From positions 1 through 5,964 of the forward strand of contig CASFUN010000028.1 in the NCBI GenBank assembly GCA_949298005.1: a DNA stretch of 5,964 nt, given 5' to 3'. Of the stretch, positions 1-5,964 are shown in pieces (the first letter of the stretch is position 1; each line of letters begins with the position of its first letter). Made by a program: the position numbers and the translations under genes. This DNA comes from an uncultured Alphaproteobacteria bacterium (lineage in GTDB: Bacteria; Pseudomonadota; Alphaproteobacteria; Rickettsiales; UBA1997). The notes below the pieces were generated by a model, which was not told where the DNA came from, made no database searches, and worked only from the letters and a program-made list of their open reading frames with translations.

Positions 1-1272
1 GTTTGCTTAATTTAGTATAACTAATAACATTTTCCAAGATTGTTTTCTCATTATCTAAAAAACTTTGATCATGATCCAAAAAAGCAAAATTACCAGTAAA
101 ATTATCAGCTATTACTTTTAACAGTGTACTTTTACCACTAATATTTTTCCATGTATAGCAATTCTAGATGTAGATCTAATTGTAAAGTTAAAACTTTTGA
201 ATATCTGTTTACTTCCATAAGAAAAATTGAAATTATTTAATTCAAATATAATTCTCTCATAAGTCTTATCTTGATCTTCTAATTTAAAGTATATCTTGTC
301 TCTTCTCTCAATTACGTCGTTTATAGACTTCAACGAAAAATCAGTTTTATTTAAATTAGAAAAATCTCTTTTTAACAATTGCCCATGTTTTTTTTCTGAC
401 TTATTAACCTTTAAATCTAGCACAGATTTCATATATTTAGAATTTTCTAATTTCTTTTTTCCTTGAATAATTCTTTTTTCTATCATTTCTTTATTTTTTA
501 TTATTTGTTGTTTTTTGTGTTTTTAATTCCTTTTTTGTATCATCATATTTTCTTTCCAGAGATGTATTTTCTAATTCTTTCGCCTATAAATATTGCTCAA
601 AATTGTATCCATAATTATACATTTCAGTTTTACCATAGCCTAATTTTCTTAATTCTATTATTTTATCAACAAGATTTAAAAGTTCTCTGTCATGAGATAC
701 CAACAATATACCAAATTTCCAATTTCTAACAAAATTATAAAAAATAGTTTTACTCTCATAGTCCATATTATTAGTAGGCTCATCAAGAATTAAAAAATTT
801 GTCCGTTCATCAATTATATTTGATAAAATAGTTTTTACTTTTTCGCCACCACTTAATGTATCAAATTTTTGCAATAAATCAAATTTCAAATTAAAAAATT
901 CTAGTCTTTTATTAATTACTTCATCACAATCCCAATGATTATCTAAACTTATATAATCATCAATATTAGCAGTACCATTATCAACTCTCATTAGGGAAAC
1001 AACTTGATTTTCTAACCCAAAAACATCAGCGACCGTATTAAAATTAAGCTCATTAAACTTTTGTGACATGTATGCAATATTTAAATTACTTTTGATAATT
1101 TCACCGTAATTTGGAATAAGATCACCAACAATTAACTTGAGCATTGTACTTTTAACAATCCCATTAACACCTACAAATCCCACTTTGCTAAAATCATCTA
1201 AATTAAATGATAGATTATCTATAATTTTTGTTTCATCTGGCAGATTATAAGATAAATTTTTTTACTAATCAT
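1..1272 (-). pseudogene. ABC-F family ATPase, decayed and truncated by the window edge
   Basis: ABC-F proteins are soluble twin-ATPase proteins that generally act on ribosomes, not in transport. An ATG at 1270-1272 opens the reading (M-I-S-K), and an A-run at 1257-1263 appears one base short. The frame then continues with NLSYNL and the first ATPase domain: Walker A GVNGIVKST near 1145-1171, where the last Gly is Val (GTT at 1154-1156); LSGGEK near 839-856; LILDEPTNNMD near 761-793; and SHDREL near 680-697. An in-frame TAG at 584-586 interrupts the start of the linker. The charged linker then shifts frame in an A-rich stretch between 494 and 522 and leads to the second domain (RIAIHGK near 145-165). 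There another A appears missing near 145-150; restoring it gives GKNISGKST, with Ile in place of Gly, and an open frame to base 1. About 424 codons are visible; an intact protein would be about 530. The family assignment is secure and loss of function is very likely. The subfamily is not certain. Confidence 0.88.
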
Positions 1273-1357
1273 AAATATACTATATTTATTTGTTTATCAA
1301 AATGATTTCGTTCTCCACAAAATCAAAATAAAAAATAAATTAGAATATTTTCAATGT

Positions 1358-1391
1358 AAAAAAGTTGTTTATCTGATTTAATATTAGATAA
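1358..1391 (-). terminator. Weak possible terminator after the outer-membrane protein gene
   Basis: On the minus strand, 18 bases past the TAA stop at 1409-1411, an imperfect hairpin forms from TTATCTAAT and ATCAGATAA (1369-1391, five-base loop, one A:C mismatch). Six T residues follow at 1358-1363, after a five-base gap. The stem is AT-rich, so its strength is doubtful. The position, just after a stop codon and before the separate ABC-F gene, is what supports it. Confidence 0.3.
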
Positions 1392-1408
1392 TTTCTAAAA
1401 ATAGTCAA

Positions 1409-2254
1409 TTAAAAACTTAATCCAAATCCAAAAAATAAACTCTTATTTTTATGATTATCAATATTACCCGTTAAAGAAAATTTCACGTTTATATTGTCAC
1501 TAATTTTAAAATCACTAATAAATTTCACAGAATGTACATTATTTATCAGCAAATTTTTATTAATCTGTGCTACTTTTTTGTCGTATTTAAAATATAAAAA
1601 ATCTTCTTGTTTTTTAAGATATTTAATTGTTACTCCATCATCAAAATCATTTTTTAGTATATCATGTGAGTAGGAATATCTAATTGTGAATTTGGTACTT
1701 GAACCAAAATTATGAGTATAATTTATACCATATTCTTGACTATCTTTTATACTATTATAGATATTGTTTCTTTTAAAAGACAAATTTAAAAGAAATTTTT
1801 CAAAATTTATTTCATATTCCATATTATAGGTTTTATATTCAAAAAACATTATATTTTGACTTATATAAAGTATATCATCTTTTTCAAAAATATTATGCTG
1901 ATTATAACTAAGTATTATTCTACTTTTAAGTATTTCTGGAGTTTTGATTTTTATATTAAAGTTATAGTAGTTAAATTTTTCAGGTGGAACAACTCCTTTA
2001 AAATTTTCCGCAACTATGTTATTGGTAATATTTTTTTGATAATTATCATTATTTATGATGCTTTGTGCTATATTGGATCCAACAGATATAAAATCAAATA
2101 TGACAATTCTGCCTTCTATACCATATGTTCTTTTTATTAAATCTCCATAGTTTAAAGTTACAAATTGGTTTACATGTAGAATTTTACCAAAACATTTTTG
2201 AACTGAGGTTAATGTCAATACAATTAAAATTGTAAGATTACGTAATAAATCCAA
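1409..2254 (-). CDS. Probable outer-membrane beta-barrel protein, function unknown
   Basis: I do not recognise a named family. The 281-residue product begins with a hydrophobic secretion signal (residues 1-23, core LTILIVLTLTSV, probable cleavage after C-F-G). The remainder is rich in Asn, Lys, Ile, Tyr and Phe, with many short strands of alternating polar and hydrophobic or aromatic residues (for example TKFTIRYSYSHD and VKFSLTGNI). It ends in GFGLSF. A terminal Phe after alternating hydrophobic residues is the usual signal for assembly by the BAM complex, so an outer-membrane barrel of roughly 10-14 strands is inferred. The start given is TTG at 2252-2254. An ATG at 2273-2275 lies in the same frame, but the fourth codon from it is TAA (2264-2266), so the first codons of the ancestral signal peptide may have been lost. 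No clear Shine-Dalgarno sequence is visible. The gene has no close partner and appears to be transcribed alone. Confidence 0.6.
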   Translation of the reverse strand: MDLLRNLTILIVLTLTSVQKCFGKILHVNQFVTLNYGDLIKRTYGIEGRIVIFDFISVGSNIAQSIINNDNYQKNITNNIVAENFKGVVPPEKFNYYNFNIKIKTPEILKSRIILSYNQHNIFEKDDILYISQNIMFFEYKTYNMEYEINFEKFLLNLSFKRNNIYNSIKDSQEYGINYTHNFGSSTKFTIRYSYSHDILKNDFDDGVTIKYLKKQEDFLYFKYDKKVAQINKNLLINNVHSVKFISDFKISDNINVKFSLTGNIDNHKNKSLFFGFGLSF

Positions 2255-2300
2255 TATTTTGAATTAATATTTCATATTACATATAATATAGTATTTTTAT

Positions 2301-2330
2301 AAAAAAATAGGAATTTTAAAAAATTCCTGT
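2301..2330 (-). terminator. Rho-independent terminator downstream of the capsid gene
   Basis: On the minus strand, 31 bases after the capsid TAA stop, AGGAATTTT and AAAATTCCT (2309-2328) form a perfect nine-base-pair inverted repeat. The top pairs probably open into a loop. One base later a run of seven T residues follows (2301-2307). The order of stem and T-run fits minus-strand transcription and separates the capsid gene from the outer-membrane protein gene, which would therefore need its own promoter in the short AT-rich stretch 2276-2300. Confidence 0.65.
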
Positions 2331-2361
2331 TTAGAAAATAAATTATGATAAAAAAATTATT

Positions 2362-3575
2362 TTACTTTGTAGCCATTGTTGATGTAATTAAACCCTTAAA
2401 TGCATCTAAATTTACAACATCACCACCAACTCTTTTTGTTGTGTAAAAACGTATGTAAGGTTTGGAAGTAAATGGATCTCTAAGTATTCTAATTCCTATT
2501 CTGTCAACTATTTGATAATATGAAAAATCACCAAATATTATTGATTTTGTTCCATTACCAACTGCTGGCATATAGGAACTTTGATATATGGAGCAACCTA
2601 ATAAAGTATCGGTAGCGCCTGTAAGTAAAGCTGAATTCCATAGATATTGACCACTAGTGTTGTCTTTCAATGTTCTTATTTGTTTCATTGCACTTCTTGG
2701 TAAGAGAAAACTAGCATTGTTTACATATTTGTCACCTAAAGAATAGTATAGATCTAATATATCATTTTCGTCAAAACTTAAGGTTTTATTAGAGCTGGTT
2801 ATGGTCTCAATTCCATCACTGGATTCACCAACATATTTTAATATCCCTGTAGGTTGATTAGCTGTATCCCCAGTCCCATTTATAAAAGCATTTTCCTCAG
2901 CACCAGCAAAGTCATTGCTTAGTCTATCTGCTAACCATTCCTCTAAATCTATAGCCGCATCATCTAATAATTTTTGACTAACTTTTGGTTGAGCGATTAA
3001 ATCATGAGTGTTGATGGTTTTTTTGGTAAGTATATTCGTGTCAATGTCACTTACAGTACCATTTTCACTTATCCAAGATGGTGTTATTTCGGAGCCATCC
3101 AAGACTTCAAGTGCTGATGAAGAAATTGTTTGTATGGAGCAAATTTTTCGCATTATACATAAATCTTCTATTCTATCATAAACCATTTTTGAATATTTGG
3201 TGTTAGAATATAGCCGCCGTAAGAAGTTGATGTATCTATCGCTGTTGTTAAATCCCTCTTAATCTCTATATTAGCTAATTGTTCTTCTATGCCTTTTTTT
3301 AAATAATTATTGAAAGCGCTTTTATACTAAATATCATCGGCTGATTTATATTCTTCAATATTACTATATGGTCTTGACATGGCAATTTCTAACTCGTTTA
3401 TTTTTGACTTTTGCTCTTCGATCGCGTTATTCAGTTTTTCTAACTTAATTTCAGTTAGTGGATCAACTTCACTTTTATTTTCAAGTCGCAAAAGTCTTTC
3501 GTTATTAACTTGCTTGAAATGCTACCAGCTATTTCCAAGTTTTTCTAATCTTTCATTTAGTTCTACAATACTCAT
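2362..3575 (-). pseudogene. GTA-type HK97-fold major capsid protein, broken
   Basis: This gene encoded the major shell protein of an HK97-fold phage-like particle, of the type found in alphaproteobacterial gene transfer agents. Reading from ATG 3573-3575, the N-terminal delta (scaffold) region is clear: ERLEKLGNSW, then TAG at 3522-3524, then HFKQVNNERL, a DPLTEIKLEKL segment and a coiled coil (EEQKSKINELEIAMSRP). A second TAG (3327-3329) precedes YKSAFNNYLKKG. GGYILTPNIQK follows, and an A-run at 3186-3190 appears one base short; restoring it joins directly to MVYDRIEDL. From 3186 to the TAA at 2362-2364 the shell domain is uninterrupted (274 residues), with KLLDDAAIDLEEWLADRL, NGTGDTANQPTGIL, GQYLWNSALL, VDRIGIRILRDPF and the characteristic FYTTKRVGGDVVN near the end. 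The total of about 404 codons is a normal length. No portal, protease, terminase or tail gene lies beside it. An internal start at ATG 3186 could in principle yield the shell domain alone, but no ribosome site is visible. The family call is strong. Confidence 0.9.
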
Positions 3576-3598
3576 AATCAATTGTGGTTATTAATAAT

Positions 3599-3621
3599 AA
3601 ATATTTATAAGAAATATTTAT
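3599..3621. repeat. Tandem AAATATTTAT units in the AT-rich divergent intergenic region
   Basis: The ten-base unit AAATATTTAT occurs at 3599-3608 and again at 3612-3621. Its core AAATATTT is a palindrome, so the pair also forms an eight-base-pair hairpin with an ATAAG loop. A nine-base AATATTTAT recurs at 3704-3712. The surrounding 213 bases between the capsid remnant and proS hold no gene, no tRNA-like fold and no GC-rich element. In such AT-rich DNA this may be chance, or curved promoter DNA. Confidence 0.3.
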
Positions 3622-3734
3622 TTTAGGATATTTTTTTATTGTGTTATTCGTAAGTAATAAATAATTTAGCTAGGAGTATTTATTCAAAAAGTACGAATTT
3701 AATAATATTTATAATAATTAGTTCAATACTTAGA

Positions 3735-3762
3735 TTGATTTTTCCAGCTATATTATTACAAT
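3735..3762 (+). promoter_or_regulatory. Candidate sigma-70 promoter for proS
   Basis: TTGATT (3735-3740) matches the -35 consensus at four of six positions. After a 16-base spacer, TACAAT (3757-3762) matches the -10 consensus at five of six. Transcription would start near 3769, leaving a leader of about 20 bases before the proS ATG. No Shine-Dalgarno sequence is visible in that leader. AT-rich DNA gives many chance matches, so this rests mainly on position. Confidence 0.4.
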
Positions 3763-3788
3763 AATCTACACACCTTATATATTTTAAT

Positions 3789-5054
3789 ATGCACTTAAGC
3801 AATATTTTAACAAAGAGATTATACAGCCTTCCAAGCGATGCTGACACAAACGGTCACCAAATAGCTCTAAAGGGTGGTTATATATACCAAACTGGAGCTG
3901 GTGTTTATACTTTTACACCACTCGGACTTAAAGTACTCAGGAACATAGAAAATGTAGTTAGAATTGAAATGGACAAACTTGGTTGTCAAGAAGTTCTTAT
4001 GCCTATTACATCCCCAGCTACATTATGGAGAGAAAGCAATCGTTATGATTCAGTTGATGTATTACTTAAATTTAAAAATAGAGCTGGTAATGATTTTGTA
4101 CTAAATCCAACTCATGAAGAGGTAATAACTGATTATGTAAGATTTTGTTTACAAAGTTATAAACAATTACCATTTTCTTTATACCAAATTCAAACAAAAT
4201 ATAGAGACGAATTAAGAGTAAGAGCTGGTTTAATACGTTGTCGTGAATTTATTATGAAAGATGCATATTCATTTCATAGAGATTGGAATAATCTAGACAA
4301 ATTTTACAACGAAATGTTGTTAGCTTACGAGAAGATATATAAACTAATTGGATTAGACAATATAGTTAGTGTTCTAGCTCCAACTGGTGATATGGGTGGA
4401 AAAATTTCTCACGAATTTCAGATGATTTCATCAATAGGAGAAGATACTTTATATATCTGTAATTCTTGTAATTATAAGTCAAATAAAGAAATGTTTATTG
4501 ATCTAAGCGAAGAACAAAAATGCCCTAATTGTGGTAAAATTTTAGAAAAAAAGAGGGGAGTTGAGGTAGGAAATATATTCAAACTTGGTGACAAATATAC
4601 CAAATCAATGAATGTAACTTACATAGATGAAGATGGAAATAAAAATTATCCTATTATGTGTTGTTACGGAATAGGAATTGGTCGTACTTTTGCCTGCGTA
4701 CTAGAACAGGCCGAATTGGGAAAATATATTTGGAATGAGTTAATAGCACCATATAAAGTTCATATAATATCAATAGGTAACTCACAACAAATAATTAATA
4801 TTAGTAACAAAGTTTATCATTATTTGTTAGCTAATAATATTGAAGTAGTAATAGATGATATCAATGACAGACCAGGTTCAAAATTTGCTAATGCAGACCT
4901 AATAGGAGCACCTATAAGAATTATAATTTCTGAAAGAAATATTAATGATAATAATTGCTTAGAAATTATTAAATATAATAAAAATGAAGAGCCTGTAAAA
5001 AGTATGGTAAATATTGCTAACTATGATAACTTTATAATAGGTTTACTTAAATAA
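3789..5054 (+). CDS. proS: Prolyl-tRNA synthetase, short form with a zinc ribbon
   Basis: This cytoplasmic class II synthetase charges tRNA-Pro with proline using ATP. The 421 residues are intact. The N-terminus (MHLSNILTKRL...SDAD) aligns with the family start, supporting ATG 3789. Visible elements, in order: the GAGVYTFTPLG and motif 1 region (about 36-72); THEEV (108-112); motif 2 (KYRDELR 137-143 through CREFIMKDAYSF 151-162); HEF (208-210); motif 3 (YGIGIGRT 293-300); and the C-terminal anticodon-binding domain (about 317-390, with DDINDRPGSKFANADLIGAP). The roughly 180-residue editing insertion of E. coli-type enzymes is absent. In its place is a short segment with C224, C227, C245 and C248 (CNSC...CPNC), a probable zinc ribbon, followed by RGVEVGNIFKLGDKY. 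From memory, Rickettsia, Ehrlichia and Wolbachia enzymes also lack the insertion but have no such cysteines. The gene is convergent with dnaJ, 24 bases apart, and divergent from the capsid remnant. I am sure of the function. Confidence 0.97.
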   Translation: MHLSNILTKRLYSLPSDADTNGHQIALKGGYIYQTGAGVYTFTPLGLKVLRNIENVVRIEMDKLGCQEVLMPITSPATLWRESNRYDSVDVLLKFKNRAGNDFVLNPTHEEVITDYVRFCLQSYKQLPFSLYQIQTKYRDELRVRAGLIRCREFIMKDAYSFHRDWNNLDKFYNEMLLAYEKIYKLIGLDNIVSVLAPTGDMGGKISHEFQMISSIGEDTLYICNSCNYKSNKEMFIDLSEEQKCPNCGKILEKKRGVEVGNIFKLGDKYTKSMNVTYIDEDGNKNYPIMCCYGIGIGRTFACVLEQAELGKYIWNELIAPYKVHIISIGNSQQIINISNKVYHYLLANNIEVVIDDINDRPGSKFANADLIGAPIRIIISERNINDNNCLEIIKYNKNEEPVKSMVNIANYDNFIIGLLK

Positions 5055-5078
5055 ATTTTATAAATTATAAATAATAAG

Positions 5079-5964
5079 TTATTCTTTACCAAACCATTTT
5101 TTAAAAAATCCACTTGTTGTCTGTCTAGACCGTTGTAATTTCTTATCTAGTTCTTCAACTAATATTTTTTCTTCAGTATTCAAATTTTTTGGAATGTCAA
5201 TTTTAGCCGTTACAACCAAATTACCTGTACGGCCACCAGCGCCTAGAACAGGCATACCCTTACCGGTAAGTTTTATTTTATCACCATCCTGTGTTCCAGC
5301 TGGAATTTTTATAGTGGCCTTACCACCATCTATAGTTGGAACTTCTATCTCTCCACCTATCATTGCCGTAGTTGGTAATATTCCTACTTTCAAACATAAA
5401 TCATTCTTGTCTCTTATAAAAATATCATGTTTTTTAATATTAACAAAAATAAATAAATCTCCTGATCTACCACCATTTAAGCCAGCTTCGCCTTCACCAG
5501 CAAGTTTTATCTTATTGCCACTATCTACACCAGCTGGAATTTTTACCGTTAATGTTTTATTTTTATCAAATCTACCAGTTCCGTTACATTTTTTACAATG
5601 GTTCTTTATAACTTTACCAGTACCTCTACACTTTCTACAGGTTTGTTCCATAATAAAGAAACCTTGTTGTACTCTTCTGGTACCACTACCGTTACAATCA
5701 GGACAATTTATACTCCCACTACTATCAGCTGAACCAGTACCGTTACACACATCACATCTAGCCATGGTGGAAAAACTTATATCAATATTTTTGCCTTTGA
5801 AAGCATCTTCTAATGATATATTCACATCATATCTTAAATCCGAACCTATTGTTTCGTTTGACCTTGAACCACCACTTCTTCTACCACCTCCAATATCTGA
5901 AAAAATATCAGAAAAAGAACTAAATATATCACTGAAATCAGAAAAACTACCGCTTTGAAAACCA
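5079..5964 (-). CDS. dnaJ: Chaperone DnaJ (Hsp40), N-terminal J domain outside the window
   Basis: DnaJ delivers unfolded clients to DnaK and stimulates its ATPase in the cytoplasm. The frame stays open to the right edge, so the 294 residues seen lack only about the first 80, including the J domain with HPD. Visible first is a serine/phenylalanine-rich form of the G/F linker (GFQSGSFSDFSDIF..., with FSDIF recurring), then GGGRRSGG and SDLRYDVNISLEDAFKG, the start of the first client-binding domain. The zinc domain has all four CxxCxGxG units: CDVCNGTG, CPDCNGSG, CRKCRGTG and CKKCNGTG. The second beta domain and dimerisation region follow, ending GFFKKWFGKE before TAA at 5079-5081. A GTG at 5823-5825 lies inside this domain and is not a start. 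No damage is seen. The partner dnaK, often upstream, would lie beyond the edge if present. Confidence 0.97.
   Translation of the reverse strand, partial: GFQSGSFSDFSDIFSSFSDIFSDIGGGRRSGGSRSNETIGSDLRYDVNISLEDAFKGKNIDISFSTMARCDVCNGTGSADSSGSINCPDCNGSGTRRVQQGFFIMEQTCRKCRGTGKVIKNHCKKCNGTGRFDKNKTLTVKIPAGVDSGNKIKLAGEGEAGLNGGRSGDLFIFVNIKKHDIFIRDKNDLCLKVGILPTTAMIGGEIEVPTIDGGKATIKIPAGTQDGDKIKLTGKGMPVLGAGGRTGNLVVTAKIDIPKNLNTEEKILVEELDKKLQRSRQTTSGFFKKWFGKE

Noticed and set aside
463..729. Plus-strand open frame of 88 codons
   Set aside because: It lies antisense to the ABC-F remnant. The Phe/Leu/Ile-rich product reflects the complement of Lys/Asn codons and carries no recognisable motif.
584..1183. GTG at 1181-1183 as the real start of an ABC-F protein
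   Set aside because: Conserved N-terminal sequence (NLSYNL, IIDNLSFNL) continues in frame upstream of it, so the true start is farther up, at or near ATG 1270-1272.
1856..2140. Plus-strand open frame of 94 codons
   Set aside because: It is antisense to the outer-membrane protein gene, has no family resemblance, and its low-complexity Ile/Tyr/Phe content is expected from AT-rich DNA.
3379..3594. Plus-strand open frame of 71 codons
   Set aside because: It is antisense to the capsid delta region. The Ser/Leu/Phe-rich product is the complement of the coiled-coil codons.
5055..5078. Bidirectional terminator between proS and dnaJ
   Set aside because: Only short, pure A/T palindromes (TTTATAA/TTATAAA and AATAA/TTATT) occur in the 24 bases, with no GC in the stems and no clear T-run.
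5194..5958. Plus-strand open frame of 254 codons with repeated PVPLH segments
   Set aside because: It is the antisense of dnaJ. The PVPLH repeats are the complement of the four CxxCxGxG zinc motifs, not a repeat protein.
1..5964. CRISPR array, tRNA or rRNA genes, insertion-sequence ends
   Set aside because: I looked for regularly spaced repeats, GC-rich cloverleaf segments and terminal inverted repeats with a transposase frame. None was visible.

Overview
The window is a very A+T-rich stretch of bacterial DNA (roughly a quarter to 30 % G+C by eye). It fits the genome of a reduced, host-associated alphaproteobacterium, most plausibly a member of or close to Rickettsiales. Three things point that way: the base composition and codon use, a capsid gene closely resembling the alphaproteobacterial gene-transfer-agent (GTA) type that I recall as remnants in Rickettsia, and the mix of decaying and intact housekeeping genes. 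The assignment is an inference. The prolyl-tRNA synthetase does not look like the usual Rickettsia/Wolbachia enzyme, so the exact lineage is open.

Layout from left to right. 1-1272 (minus) is an ABC-F ATPase gene whose 3' end lies beyond the left edge. It is broken by three single-base length changes in A-runs, one in-frame TAG and damaged Walker A motifs in both ATPase domains. 1409-2254 (minus) encodes a probable outer-membrane beta-barrel protein of unknown function; an ATG seven codons upstream is separated from it by an in-frame TAA. A good hairpin-plus-T-run terminator at 2301-2330 separates it from the next gene. 2362-3575 (minus) is a full-length but broken GTA/HK97-type major capsid gene with two in-frame TAGs and one frameshift; its shell domain is still open. 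3576-3788 is an AT-rich divergent intergenic region with a plausible promoter for proS. 3789-5054 (plus) is an intact prolyl-tRNA synthetase with a four-cysteine zinc ribbon and no large editing insertion. 5079-5964 (minus) is dnaJ, convergent with proS, lacking only the J domain, which would lie past the right edge.

The two healthy genes are translation and protein-folding housekeeping genes. The other three form a same-strand block that is eroding or under weak constraint. I see no co-operating gene set that would amount to a new defence, mobile or metabolic system. The most informative features are the solitary decaying GTA capsid gene, the pattern of lesions in it and in the ABC-F gene, and the unusual architecture of the prolyl-tRNA synthetase.
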